Shown: positions 13,425 to 23,071 of the stretch, in pieces | Layout of the letters: every line of letters begins with the position of its first letter | How positions within the stretch are numbered: position 1 is the first letter of the stretch | Source: a virus | DNA: 26,009 nucleotides | Reading direction: 5' to 3' (one strand) | IMG/VR virus record: IMGVR_UViG_3300042507_004468 | Location: 1 to 26,009 of that record | Notes under the pieces: model-generated | The model's database searches: none | Seen by the model: only the letters and a program-made list of their open reading frames with translations | What the model was told of the DNA's origin: nothing | Made by a program: the position numbers and the translations under genes

Positions 13425-14156
13425 ATGACTAGAGCAGAACTTATACTTATGATGAACGATGAGATCACTGCAAGTGGTGCTCTACCTTATTCTATTCCGG
13501 AAAGAGAGGCTGAAAGAATCATTAACCAAGCGCTTAATTGGTTTTATGTTAATTACGGTCCTGCTGTTGAAACACAATACTATGTAATTAACAAAGAATG
13601 GTTTACTGATCCAGAGTTTAAGAGAACTCGCAGTATCTTATTACCTGACTGTGTTATCACGGTTTATGAATGTAGAGAAATTTCTGGAGGTGGACGTTTA
13701 GGAACTATTGACCGTGATTTTAGTGATAACCGTTTACTTGCTGCTGAAATCTATTTAGCGCCGTTTGCTTCCGACGATCTTGTACTTAGAACTGCACAAT
13801 ACTCTTATTGGGATCTTACTAAAGCTTTTATCTTAGAGCGTGTTCGTTATGACTATAACCGAAATACGCATCGCTTAAAGATTACCGGGCGTAATCCTAA
13901 AAAGAATCTTTTCATTGAAACTTATGTTAAGATTGAAGAAAACAAACTTTATGATGATTGGTTTTTTCAAAGATGGGTTATTGCACAAGGTAAAATTTCT
14001 CTTGGTAGAATACTTGGAGCATTTCAATTTAACTTACCTGGAGGTATACAAGTAAGCGGTGATTCTTTTCGTGATGAGGGTAAAGAAGAGATAGAACAAA
14101 TTAAAACTAAAATTGACGAGGAAAACTCGCCAGATTGGTTCTACATATTTCATTAA
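13425..14156 (+). CDS. Virion structural protein of the wedge module, exact role unknown
   Basis: A 243-residue protein. It has an N-terminal helical part (PEREAERIINQALNWFYVNYG), a central beta region (SILLPDCVITVYECREI), a Tyr/Arg-rich segment (RVRYDYNRNTHRLKITGRNP) and a C-terminal part with AQGKISLGRILGAFQFNLPGG and a helix ending PDWFYIFH. The pattern resembles conserved structural proteins I have seen beside gp25 and gp6 in T4-like phages, but I cannot attach a T4 gene number. The gene starts 8 bases after the previous stop, with gp25 starting 2 bases after its own stop, so it belongs to the wedge operon. No signal peptide, membrane segment or catalytic motif is visible. Baseplate or neck component is the likely role. 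Confidence 0.65.
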   Translation: MTRAELILMMNDEITASGALPYSIPEREAERIINQALNWFYVNYGPAVETQYYVINKEWFTDPEFKRTRSILLPDCVITVYECREISGGGRLGTIDRDFSDNRLLAAEIYLAPFASDDLVLRTAQYSYWDLTKAFILERVRYDYNRNTHRLKITGRNPKKNLFIETYVKIEENKLYDDWFFQRWVIAQGKISLGRILGAFQFNLPGGIQVSGDSFRDEGKEEIEQIKTKIDEENSPDWFYIFH

Positions 14157-14158
14157 TT

Positions 14159-14521
14159 ATGTTAAAAGAAATCTATTGTAGAAATGCTAATGATCCGTAC
14201 TATGTGTACACGAAGTTAGAAACAAATGAGCCTCTTGAAGCTCTTTTGACAAAACTTCGCATGATTATTTTTACAAACAGAGGTGAAGTTTTAGCTTATC
14301 CTGATTTAGGACTTGATTTGGATATAATGTTATTTGAACTAACATTTAACGCATACCAAATACAAAAAGAGTTTTATGCACAAGTTGCTAAGTTTGTTCC
14401 AGAAGCTCGTAACTATAATATCAATTTAGAAGTTAATTTTGTACCCGGAACTGTAAGAGATATTTGCTATATAGATATATACATAGACGGGACAAAGTAT
14501 TTAGGTGTCGTCGCAAAATAA
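14159..14521 (+). CDS. Baseplate wedge protein gp25-like
   Basis: A 120-residue gp25/gpW-family wedge protein, a core part of contractile injection systems that joins the wedge to the sheath initiation site. The family signature is clear: LEALLTKLRMIIFTNRGEVLAYPDLGLDLDIMLFEL, i.e. a helix, the T-x-x-GE step, a P-x-(L/F)G turn and the LFE helix. The C-terminal strands (LEVNFVPGTVRDICYIDIYI) complete the fold. The ATG at 14159 was chosen over the in-frame ATG at 14135. It follows the previous stop by two bases and gives a family-sized product (T4 gp25 is 132 residues), while the longer form would add eight residues overlapping the upstream gene. The next gene is gp6-like, the same order as in many contractile tails. 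Confidence 0.9.
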   Translation: MLKEIYCRNANDPYYVYTKLETNEPLEALLTKLRMIIFTNRGEVLAYPDLGLDLDIMLFELTFNAYQIQKEFYAQVAKFVPEARNYNINLEVNFVPGTVRDICYIDIYIDGTKYLGVVAK

Positions 14522-14530
14522 GACATCATA

Positions 14531-16228
14531 ATGGCTCTAAACATATTCAAATATAACCGTATAAAGTTTGACCAACTTTACGAAGATGCAAAATCTTATT
14601 TAACGGATAAGTTTTTACAAGTTGGTGATGTATTCTCTCCTGCTTCTGCGTACGGACAACTTTTAGGGGTTATTATAGATTTAGGAAAACTAATCTTTTA
14701 CTATGTTGAAGACAGTATAACCGAGCTAAACATATACACAGCTTCTCGAGATGTTTCTATTCGTAGCCTTGCTCGTATTGCTGGTCATAACCCCACAAGA
14801 GCTATTGCAGCTTCTGGCACTATTCGTTTAACATATAATGGAAATCCTATAGATATGTATGGGAATACTGTTATCATACCTAATTACACTCGTTTGGTAG
14901 ATAATGGTTCTGGTCTTACCTATACTATCACAACAGACACCGAAGAGATTCGAATGAATCTAACAGGCAAAAGTACTCTTGAAGTTAAGGTAACACAAGG
15001 TGTTATAGAAGCGCAACAAGTAACTGGTACTGGTCGAGCTTTACAAGCATACCCTATAAACGTCAAGAAAGGTAATCAAGTTGACAACTTTTTTGTTAAG
15101 GTTTATGTAAATACCGAAGAATGGAAAATATACGATTCTTTGTATGATATGCCTTATGAAGCAAAAGGCGTAGTTGTTAAAACAGGAATTTCTGGCGGAA
15201 TTGACTTATACTTTGGAAACGGTTTCTTTGGTAAAATTCCTGAACTAGGATCAACTATTCGTTGTGAATATCTTACAACATCAGGTAACTCTGGAAATAT
15301 CTTGCTAGGAGAAATTCCCCAGTTTATTTTTACCGATGACTGTTATGATACACAAGGAAATGCTATAAGCGTTAATGATGTAATAGATGTTAGTATATCA
15401 AAGCCTATTATTTTTGGATCTGACCAAGAACCTATAGTATTAACTCGGGTTTTAGCTCCTAAGACAAGTAGATCTTATGTTCTTGCTAATGCTGATTCGT
15501 ATGTTTATTTTTTAGAAAAGTTTAATATCTTTTCAGTCATTGATGCATTCAGCACATTGGATGATAATGATATAACAGATGATAACGTAGTTTATCTTTT
15601 CTTAATACCTGACGTCAATAAAAGAAAACCTACTAATGCTGACTATTTTACAGTACCTGTTGAAGCTTTCTTTTTAAGCGAAGATGAAAAAGAAAAAATA
15701 TACGATTTTATAGAGCAAAGCGGACAAAAGATTTTAACTACTATCATTAAGATACTTGATCCTGTTGTTAAAAGATATGTTCTTAATGTTAATATAACAG
15801 CTTATGAAGGGTTTAGCAAGGATACTATTCGTCAAGAAATTATTTCCAAGTGTAGTGATTACTTTTTAGCCAATCGTAGAAGAGACCGTATTCCCAAGTC
15901 CGATTTAATTTCAATCATCGAGTCTGTGCCTGGAGTAGATTCCGTAAATCTATGGTTTGTTTCACAAGAAAATGAATTCTTTAAAAGCAATCCTGAAAAT
16001 GCCAGTAAACCTGATATTGGCATAGATACTTTTGGCGATGTAATTATAGGAAGAGGAGAATATGCACTTGTTCGTGGAGGCTGGCCCGACAGAACAGGTT
16101 ATTTCTATTATGACGTATCGGATCAAACAAAACCAGGTAGTATAAACATTGCATTTGGTAAAGATACACCGAAATCCCTAAACATGGATATTCATAGAAT
16201 AAATGTAGGAAACATAAAGAACACTTAA
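14531..16228 (+). CDS. Baseplate wedge protein gp6-like (baseplate J family)
   Basis: A 565-residue wedge protein of the T4 gp6 / P2 gpJ type, which forms the ring connecting the wedges around the hub. The N-terminus shows the usual pattern: YLTDKFLQVGDVFSPASAYGQLLGVIIDL (about 22-50), then YYVEDSITELNIYTASRDVSIRSLARIAGHNPTRAIAASG, the helix pair and A-x-x-x-G entry to the first beta domain. Later come GGIDLYFGNGFFGKIPELGSTI (beta barrel core) and SKSDLISIIESVPGVDSVNLWF (around residues 455-485), which is typical of the J/gp6 C-terminal alpha-beta domain. Its length is close to T4 gp6 (660). The gene starts 9 bases after the gp25 stop and ends one base before the next start. Confidence 0.88.
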   Translation: MALNIFKYNRIKFDQLYEDAKSYLTDKFLQVGDVFSPASAYGQLLGVIIDLGKLIFYYVEDSITELNIYTASRDVSIRSLARIAGHNPTRAIAASGTIRLTYNGNPIDMYGNTVIIPNYTRLVDNGSGLTYTITTDTEEIRMNLTGKSTLEVKVTQGVIEAQQVTGTGRALQAYPINVKKGNQVDNFFVKVYVNTEEWKIYDSLYDMPYEAKGVVVKTGISGGIDLYFGNGFFGKIPELGSTIRCEYLTTSGNSGNILLGEIPQFIFTDDCYDTQGNAISVNDVIDVSISKPIIFGSDQEPIVLTRVLAPKTSRSYVLANADSYVYFLEKFNIFSVIDAFSTLDDNDITDDNVVYLFLIPDVNKRKPTNADYFTVPVEAFFLSEDEKEKIYDFIEQSGQKILTTIIKILDPVVKRYVLNVNITAYEGFSKDTIRQEIISKCSDYFLANRRRDRIPKSDLISIIESVPGVDSVNLWFVSQENEFFKSNPENASKPDIGIDTFGDVIIGRGEYALVRGGWPDRTGYFYYDVSDQTKPGSINIAFGKDTPKSLNMDIHRINVGNIKNT

Positions 16229-16229
16229 T

Positions 16230-16502
16230 ATGGCAATAGAACCAAGAAAAGGCAATTACTTAACAAGAAGAAGTTATTATGACGCAATGTATCATCAATT
16301 TGATGACTTAAAAAATACAGGGTTTGACTGGAGAAATAATTCCATTAAAAGATCTGTGTCTTCATACTTATTAAGTGACAGCAAGAGACTATCAATCGTT
16401 GAAAGATATCAAGACTTTATTACCTATATTATGAATTATGCAAGTCAAATTAAAAAGACTTTTAATTATACCGCAGATAAAAACTACAAGTACCTAAACT
16501 AA
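16230..16502 (+). CDS. Small structural-module protein, function unknown
   Basis: A 90-residue protein lying between gp6-like and gp7-like genes. It is rich in Tyr, Asn, Lys and Arg, with a helical centre (SIKRSVSSYLLSDSKRLSIVERYQDFITYIM). There is no recognised domain, signal or membrane segment. The gene begins one base after the gp6-like stop, and its stop overlaps the next ATG (TAATG), so it is translated with both wedge proteins. A small wedge-accessory role is plausible from its place alone. Confidence 0.7.
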   Translation: MAIEPRKGNYLTRRSYYDAMYHQFDDLKNTGFDWRNNSIKRSVSSYLLSDSKRLSIVERYQDFITYIMNYASQIKKTFNYTADKNYKYLN

Positions 16503-19500
16503 TGATACTAACAAATAGATTTAGGCTTTTTAATAAGAAAGGTTATAGTCTTAGCGCAGATTACACCAATCCTATTGTCGTTGAAGTAGTTCAGCCCAGT
16601 GGAGGGACGGGTACAGGCGCAGTGATTAACGCATATACCGATCCTTCAACCGAAATAGTACACGTAGAAATACTATCAGGTGGTGTTGATTATCCTATAG
16701 GATCTTATTTATCTTTCACGGACGTTTTTACTCAACAAGTATTAGACACCGATCCCACTGATATAACTCTTAGTTCTAATGGCACGATCACTTCTTTTAC
16801 TATGCCAGCGGATCCGTTTAACTTTAATTTTACGTATCCTGCTACTTCATTTTTTGTTAACCAATTTTTAGAACCTGTTTCTACCGGTTTAATTGCCAGT
16901 GATCATATCTTTATTATAGAAGAAGTATTTGATGCTAATGGCAAAAAAGGTTATACATATCCTCGTGTTGATGAGTATGGACCGTTTGAAATATCTGAAT
17001 ACGCAGCAAATGGCACAACAGGAAACGTTAAAGTAAAAACTATACCAATCACTGGTAATGTTATACCACAAGAACCCAACAGAATTGTTGGGATATCTCC
17101 TGCAACGATAGCGCTGCTTAATGCTGGACTTTACGTAACAGGAACCGGCATTATTGCTAACACGCAGATAGAAGAAGTCAATACAGCATTTAATTATATA
17201 GTCTTAAGTGCAAACCCTACTATTACTGGTGCTATTTCTATAGAAGCGTATGAGCCACATAATCTTAGGGTTGGTAATACTATTAGAATTTTTGATACGG
17301 TAGGTAGCAATCTACTTGATGGACGTCATACTGTTACTGCTGTTGATTATACACACATTTACTTTGAGTCTAGTTTACAGATCCCTGTTACTTCGGTAAA
17401 TACTTTAAGATATGGAGTTATACCTATATTTCGTGCATATCTTGACCCTACTAGTGATAGCGAATTTTTTCTTTTCTCTGTAACGTATAATGAAGACTAT
17501 CCTACTATTACAAAACAAAAAGACATTTACTTTGAATTAACAGATGCTAGTATAGCTCCTGTACCTGATTTGCTACCCAGCGGAAATGGTATTTTTCAGA
17601 GACAAGTTTTTGAAAGACTTGACCAACAAGCATTACAGTTTAATATAGGTTTACAGTCTGATTATGAAGGGGTATATGCAGCTCAGATAAACATTGATGA
17701 TATAACCTATCCGGAAGTTAAAAAGATATTTTTAGGATTATATGAAGGTGAGACTGTTGCTGAAGATGAAAGATTTGGAAAACTTCTTGAAAACTTCGGC
17801 AGAGAAGTAACCCCTGTTGAAGAACTTATTCTTAGGGACTCTGACGTAAATGAAGATTTACCTGATAACATTCTTCTCAACGCAAAACGTAGAGAAATGT
17901 TGCTTGAAGGTGATAACATATGGCCTTATGTTGGATCTTACCGTGGATTGGTTAACATGGTAAATTGGTTTGGCTATTATGATATTCGAATTAAAGAATA
18001 CTGGCTAAATGTTAATCAAGAAGATGAGTACTTTGGCAAATACCGTCAATTACAGATTCCTTTTCAGCTTAAAGATAAGGGTAAAGACAGCGAAGCTATA
18101 ACTTTATTACCTAGTAAACATTACAAAAAGACAAGCCTTTTTGGTTTATTTTATGATCTTGTTAAAGACGGTGGTACATTTGATGTAAATGGAGTTCCTG
18201 ATACTGTTGATGCATTTGAATATACCAATGAAGAAATTCTTATTAAGCTGTTTGCTCTTAAAAGATATCTTAAAGATAAGTTCTTACCACTAAATGCAAG
18301 AATTGTTGATATTACCGGCGAAGGTGTTTATTATGAAAGGTATTCCGTAAATTCTTGGAACGATCCTGTTAATTACTTACAGGTAGATTTAACTCGTGAT
18401 ATAGACTTTACAGTCAACAAAAGAGAAATACAAGTTGTTGACGCTCGTCCTTATGATCCTACGGCATCTTTACAATCCCCACCTTATTTTGATGTAGTAC
18501 AAAACTATACATATAAGTATAACGTAAATAAAATACTTATCAGCAATCCTGGTGGACCATACTTTGGTGTTATACCCGAAATATCTGTCCCTGGACAAGC
18601 TTTACAACAAGTACGAGCTTATGTAAGAATGCAAGGAGCAGCTTTAGCAGTTATTGCACCTCTTACACCTTCTGGTACAGGATATCAGCCAGGAGACGTA
18701 ATTACGCTGGCTGGCGGTACATATGAGAATCCTATTAGAATTACTGTAAATACAGTTGGACCTAATGGTGAAGTTACAAATTTTGCTATAGATGCTGGTC
18801 CTCATCAAGGTTCTAATTATGCTTCAATGCCTACTTCTGGGTTTTCACAAGCAACAGTTTTTAGAGCAGATCTATCAGGAAATCAATATGTTCCTGCTAA
18901 CGCAAATGGCTTTACATGTCTTTCTACTGATATACCTTTTCAAGCAGAAAGCGTAGTTATATACGATAAAGGTTTAGAGTATAGCAACTTACCAACAGTG
19001 GTATTTACACCCGCGATAGGAGGAATTTCTGCTACTTTAGATTTAACAACATTAGGGGCTACACCTGTAGGATATTACAACAACGGCGCTCCGCTTGAAC
19101 CTTATGTTGATGCACCCGGTATTCCCGTAGGCGCACCTCTTGAACTTTCAACAAGTTTTGATATTACATGGGATGAAGTTCCTTATCGCTGGCAAGATTT
19201 AGGTGGAGCTTCTGACGCTACACTTAGATCAGTGGTTAGTACATTACCCACAGGTTCTGGGCAATTACTTGCTGTTGAGATTCTAAACCCCGGAGATGGC
19301 TATAGATATACACCACAGTTTACAGTGGCAGGTGGTGGAGGATTTGGTGGAAGTGTATCAGGTGAACTGAAAAATGGGAAGTTAAAGATATTGGAATACA
19401 CCGTTTACACCGGAGGTAGCAGTATAGGTACTAATGATATTTTGATTGTTTCCGGTGGTTTTCCTGCAGGTGGTATTAATGCAATATCACCCGGAAGAAT

Positions 19501-22500
19501 AGTTAAAGGTCTAGGAATACCTGATGATGTTGTCACCAGTGTGGTTAATCAACCCTTTTCTGAAATTTACTTAACTAATGCAGACGGATCACCCGTTTCG
19601 TTGCCACTTATACCTATAGGCTCTCCGATTAAAATCTTAATACACCAAGGCGCTTTTGTAACAGCAACAGGCGCTTCTTATACTTCTGCACCAAACGTTG
19701 CTCCTAACGGTGGGCAGGTTGGTAATCTTTATACGTGGGATGAATTGGGTCGTGGTGATTTTTATCAAATGGAATGGAAAGTTACTCTTACAGCTGCTGA
19801 ACAACCTGGGCAACAATTTAATTATGTAAGTGGTATTAAAAAGATTGATGATTTAATCTCGCATAAAGTATTATTGCCTTACACGGGAAAATACACTTTA
19901 GAACTAATTGTTTATGATACTGATAACAATTACATAAACGAGATTAAAAATAATTATGTTACCGCTTTTTTACCCGAGGCAACATATTCTTGGTCTGCAA
20001 GATATATTAGTGATTGTGCTGATACATGGGATGAGTTTTATCAAATACCTATACCAGAGTTTGAGCCTTCTCAAGGTCAGCTCGCCCCTCCACCCGCAGG
20101 TTTGCGATATAACTGGGAAAATGCCAACGGTAGATGGGTTAACCCTATCTTTACCGTTTCTACATGGGATGATTCCCGTATTACATGGGATCATATAGAA
20201 GTAGGAAATCTTTCACCAGTTAATTCTTGGAATTACCCTCCTACCACGCAGGTGGATGTAATACAAGTTTCCGCTCAAGATAATTTAGAAGGTAGTGTTA
20301 TTAGTTACACGGACGCAAACACAACACCTTCTAGTATAAACCCAACAATTATAGTTAGTGGCCAAAGACCATATCCACAAATAGAACCTGTTATTAACCC
20401 CAATGATTGGATCTTTATTCGTAGAGATGGCGTGATTTATCAATTAGAAGTTCTAGCCAGTGATTATTCAGTTCCAGGACAAACGAAAATAGAACTACTT
20501 ACTACACCTTCAGACGCTTTTAGAAATAATCCTACAGCTTGGGAAGTTCTTAGAGAAATTGCCGGTACAGTTGTTCTTGATGGCAATCAAATATATGATC
20601 CAGTAAACAATCCTACGGGTATTGCTATTGGAGAGTATATCATGTTAAGCGGTTTGGATAACATTCCTAAAAGGGATCGTGTAGGTATTACTGCAAAAGA
20701 TGTTTATGGTACAGATCCTAATGCTATCATACTTACAGGTGGAGGAACAGATCCTATTTACTATCCTGGAGGTGAGCTGGGTCAGATATACAAGTTTAGA
20801 GGAATTAACCCTGTTAATGGAAATCTTTTTTGGAATCCTACATCAACTAACAGTACATGGGTTATAGAATCAGCTTATCCTAATGATCCTTACACTGGTG
20901 ACCATTTAGGTAAATTATACATATTAGACGCAACACCTCCTGTTATTGGTTGTCAACCTGCTAACCCTACCGCAGAAATTCGTCCAGGCTTTACTATCAT
21001 ACATCTATATGTGGAGTTAGGTGGAGCAATTATATATGATCAACAGTTTAGGACTATTCATGCATTTCTAGATACAAGTACTACAGGCCACCCTTATGAT
21101 ATCTGGAGTGGTACACCAACAGGATATGCGGGTGTTCATGTGATTGATATTGCTACATTAGATGGCGGATCAATCATATCTCCAGCAAACTTAACCGTAG
21201 ACTTAAATACGTACTTGAATACACAAGCTGGTGCTGGTGCTAACATTTGGTTGGAATATGAATATGAAACGTTTCCAACAAGAACTTATCTAGGACAAAA
21301 CAATGCTGGTAATGCTGAGATATACATGGACTTTAACATGTACCCATCATCGGGATCATTTACAGCAGCTACTCCTTTAGAATTTCCCGCGGATCCTATA
21401 ACTGGTTTGGGGTGGTGGTACGATCACGGAATAGCATCAGGCAATTTTAGCCTCTTTGTAACTAACACGGGAACTTGGAGAAATGGGTTAGGAACTATTA
21501 TTACTGTTAATGATAATCAGTCAGAACTACTTAGAATATCTTCTTCTTTTACAGGAAGCCAATTAAACTTTGACGAAGACTCCGCGGAAACAAAGTTAGG
21601 AACATTGGTTCAGACATGGGAAAATTCCAGAGCATTACTTTGGGACGAAACCTGTTTTCATTCTTTTGATACTCTTGACTATCAACATAGGTTTGCTTGT
21701 AACTTTAGAATTTCTGGTGTTGACCAAAACGGAAGCATACAATTTAATAACGACGTGCCTTTTCTTTTTCAAGGAATTGTTGGAGGTATGTCAAATGCGC
21801 AAAAATGGTCTCAAGCGCTATATGAATTACGTGAAACTGATAACACGGGCTTGTCTCGATATGATTATCAAATAACAAGCCCTTCTACACCTTCTGATGC
21901 TGAATACTTTTTAGGTACTCTCTATACATACGATCCTGCAACCGCTAATCAAATACTAAATGTAGTTAACCCACCCAGTGGCGCGCCTGCAACTGGTGAT
22001 GTTGTTGTAAGTGCTTACACAGAACCCGCGGCAACTATATCATCTTTTGCTGGTACTACAATTACTATGACTAACCCGCTTCCTAAGAAACTACAATTCT
22101 TAGGAGACACTGTTAACGGATCAGTTTATATAAGAAACATTCAAGGTTTAATAGAAGGAAGCATTTATGTAGGGGAAATTCTTACAGGTTTAGGACTACC
22201 TTCTTTTCCAGCCGCTCCTGCAGAAATCTTAGAAATTGTTTCGGTGGGTGGGCACGTTAGACAAATTAAGTTAAATCAACCAGCAACAAGTACATTAACA
22301 CAAGATTCTATATTTGTTGAGTGGGACACAAAAAACAACCCTGTTTCTTTTCAGCTTTTACAACAAAATGGGAGCTTTTATATAGATGCATACGCCAAAA
22401 CACCAAGTGTTGATCAATTAGGTTGGTTATTAGGACAGAATAATGTTTTCTTTTATGATTGGACAAATAATCTAAGTGTACCACTTTGTCATACTTATCC

Positions 22501-23071
22501 TATTCGTAACGTAATACAAAGATTTGGTTTTGGTAATGGGTTAATTGGTGGTTTTGAAAATGGTCTTAATGAGTTCTTGATAAATGAAAGATCTTTACAA
22601 GTTTTTTACTATGAAGGTCTTAATCCTGTAGGTGGTACTCGTGGATGGTATCCTGCACAATCATTACCTCCACAGTATTCTTTTATTGTCAATGACCCAT
22701 TACCACAACCTCCTGCTATTGATAATGTATTAGAAGCGGAAGCACAGTCTAATCGTTTACCTTATGAAAGAGGTATAGGAGGTGCTTTTCGTTGGGAAGA
22801 AACTTATATAGGAATTCAACCTACAAAATTACCATCAGGTTCAAGTGTTTTATTATCTTCTGATGCTAGTACTATAGCTGGTAAAACAAATTTCTTCTGG
22901 GTTCTTAGAGATGAAAATAATGATCAATTGGTTGAACTAGTAGATCCTACCTTTATGTGGACATTTAATCAACCGGGTAAGTTTACCTTATCTCTTGTGA
23001 TTACTGATACTAACGGAAACAAAAAAGAATACAGCAAAAAAGACTTCTTCGAAATTTATGAGACTACGTGA
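16502..23071 (+). CDS. Giant gp7-like baseplate wedge protein with PKD-like domains (2189 residues)
   Basis: The largest gene in the window, about twice the length of T4 gp7 (1032 residues). Residues about 460-501 (KRREMLLEGDNIWPYVGSYRGLVNMVNWFGYYDIRIKEYW) resemble the tail protein I / gp7 module, and 577-625 continue with EEILIKLFALKRYLKDKFLPLNARIVDITGEG. Around these lie many Gly/Pro-rich beta repeats with GTGYQPGD and NPGDGY turns (near 25-75, 700-760 and 920-960). A PKD/Ig-like domain lies at about 1083-1165 (YTGKYTLELIVYDTDNN) and another at the C-terminus, 2100-2189 (QPGKFTLSLVITDTNGNKKEY). A recurring TWD(E/D) motif marks the middle. The enlargement is probably modular additions exposed at the baseplate rim, perhaps for host-surface binding. 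It starts in TAATG with the 90-residue gene and overlaps the next gene by 14 bases. Confidence 0.82.
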   Translation: MILTNRFRLFNKKGYSLSADYTNPIVVEVVQPSGGTGTGAVINAYTDPSTEIVHVEILSGGVDYPIGSYLSFTDVFTQQVLDTDPTDITLSSNGTITSFTMPADPFNFNFTYPATSFFVNQFLEPVSTGLIASDHIFIIEEVFDANGKKGYTYPRVDEYGPFEISEYAANGTTGNVKVKTIPITGNVIPQEPNRIVGISPATIALLNAGLYVTGTGIIANTQIEEVNTAFNYIVLSANPTITGAISIEAYEPHNLRVGNTIRIFDTVGSNLLDGRHTVTAVDYTHIYFESSLQIPVTSVNTLRYGVIPIFRAYLDPTSDSEFFLFSVTYNEDYPTITKQKDIYFELTDASIAPVPDLLPSGNGIFQRQVFERLDQQALQFNIGLQSDYEGVYAAQINIDDITYPEVKKIFLGLYEGETVAEDERFGKLLENFGREVTPVEELILRDSDVNEDLPDNILLNAKRREMLLEGDNIWPYVGSYRGLVNMVNWFGYYDIRIKEYWLNVNQEDEYFGKYRQLQIPFQLKDKGKDSEAITLLPSKHYKKTSLFGLFYDLVKDGGTFDVNGVPDTVDAFEYTNEEILIKLFALKRYLKDKFLPLNARIVDITGEGVYYERYSVNSWNDPVNYLQVDLTRDIDFTVNKREIQVVDARPYDPTASLQSPPYFDVVQNYTYKYNVNKILISNPGGPYFGVIPEISVPGQALQQVRAYVRMQGAALAVIAPLTPSGTGYQPGDVITLAGGTYENPIRITVNTVGPNGEVTNFAIDAGPHQGSNYASMPTSGFSQATVFRADLSGNQYVPANANGFTCLSTDIPFQAESVVIYDKGLEYSNLPTVVFTPAIGGISATLDLTTLGATPVGYYNNGAPLEPYVDAPGIPVGAPLELSTSFDITWDEVPYRWQDLGGASDATLRSVVSTLPTGSGQLLAVEILNPGDGYRYTPQFTVAGGGGFGGSVSGELKNGKLKILEYTVYTGGSSIGTNDILIVSGGFPAGGINAISPGRIVKGLGIPDDVVTSVVNQPFSEIYLTNADGSPVSLPLIPIGSPIKILIHQGAFVTATGASYTSAPNVAPNGGQVGNLYTWDELGRGDFYQMEWKVTLTAAEQPGQQFNYVSGIKKIDDLISHKVLLPYTGKYTLELIVYDTDNNYINEIKNNYVTAFLPEATYSWSARYISDCADTWDEFYQIPIPEFEPSQGQLAPPPAGLRYNWENANGRWVNPIFTVSTWDDSRITWDHIEVGNLSPVNSWNYPPTTQVDVIQVSAQDNLEGSVISYTDANTTPSSINPTIIVSGQRPYPQIEPVINPNDWIFIRRDGVIYQLEVLASDYSVPGQTKIELLTTPSDAFRNNPTAWEVLREIAGTVVLDGNQIYDPVNNPTGIAIGEYIMLSGLDNIPKRDRVGITAKDVYGTDPNAIILTGGGTDPIYYPGGELGQIYKFRGINPVNGNLFWNPTSTNSTWVIESAYPNDPYTGDHLGKLYILDATPPVIGCQPANPTAEIRPGFTIIHLYVELGGAIIYDQQFRTIHAFLDTSTTGHPYDIWSGTPTGYAGVHVIDIATLDGGSIISPANLTVDLNTYLNTQAGAGANIWLEYEYETFPTRTYLGQNNAGNAEIYMDFNMYPSSGSFTAATPLEFPADPITGLGWWYDHGIASGNFSLFVTNTGTWRNGLGTIITVNDNQSELLRISSSFTGSQLNFDEDSAETKLGTLVQTWENSRALLWDETCFHSFDTLDYQHRFACNFRISGVDQNGSIQFNNDVPFLFQGIVGGMSNAQKWSQALYELRETDNTGLSRYDYQITSPSTPSDAEYFLGTLYTYDPATANQILNVVNPPSGAPATGDVVVSAYTEPAATISSFAGTTITMTNPLPKKLQFLGDTVNGSVYIRNIQGLIEGSIYVGEILTGLGLPSFPAAPAEILEIVSVGGHVRQIKLNQPATSTLTQDSIFVEWDTKNNPVSFQLLQQNGSFYIDAYAKTPSVDQLGWLLGQNNVFFYDWTNNLSVPLCHTYPIRNVIQRFGFGNGLIGGFENGLNEFLINERSLQVFYYEGLNPVGGTRGWYPAQSLPPQYSFIVNDPLPQPPAIDNVLEAEAQSNRLPYERGIGGAFRWEETYIGIQPTKLPSGSSVLLSSDASTIAGKTNFFWVLRDENNDQLVELVDPTFMWTFNQPGKFTLSLVITDTNGNKKEYSKKDFFEIYETT

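Noticed and set aside
13147-13468. Several open frames on both strands over the 13078-13416 gene
   Set aside because: They lack start contexts and operon fit; the forward frame has the conserved targeting N-terminus and TAATG coupling, so the others are by-products of local base composition.
14135-14158. Upstream in-frame ATG giving a longer gp25-like protein
   Set aside because: It overlaps the end of the preceding gene and adds eight residues not expected in the gp25 family; the ATG at 14159, two bases after the stop, fits the operon spacing and family length.
19956-20198. Open frames in other phases inside the giant gene
   Set aside because: They lie wholly within a long coherent reading frame and their translations show no domain-like pattern.
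23030-23071. Possible programmed frameshift joining the giant protein to the next gene at an A-run
   Set aside because: The run reads AGC AAA AAA GAC in frame, not a proper X XXY YYZ heptamer, and the next gene has a good ATG in a normal 14-base overlap.
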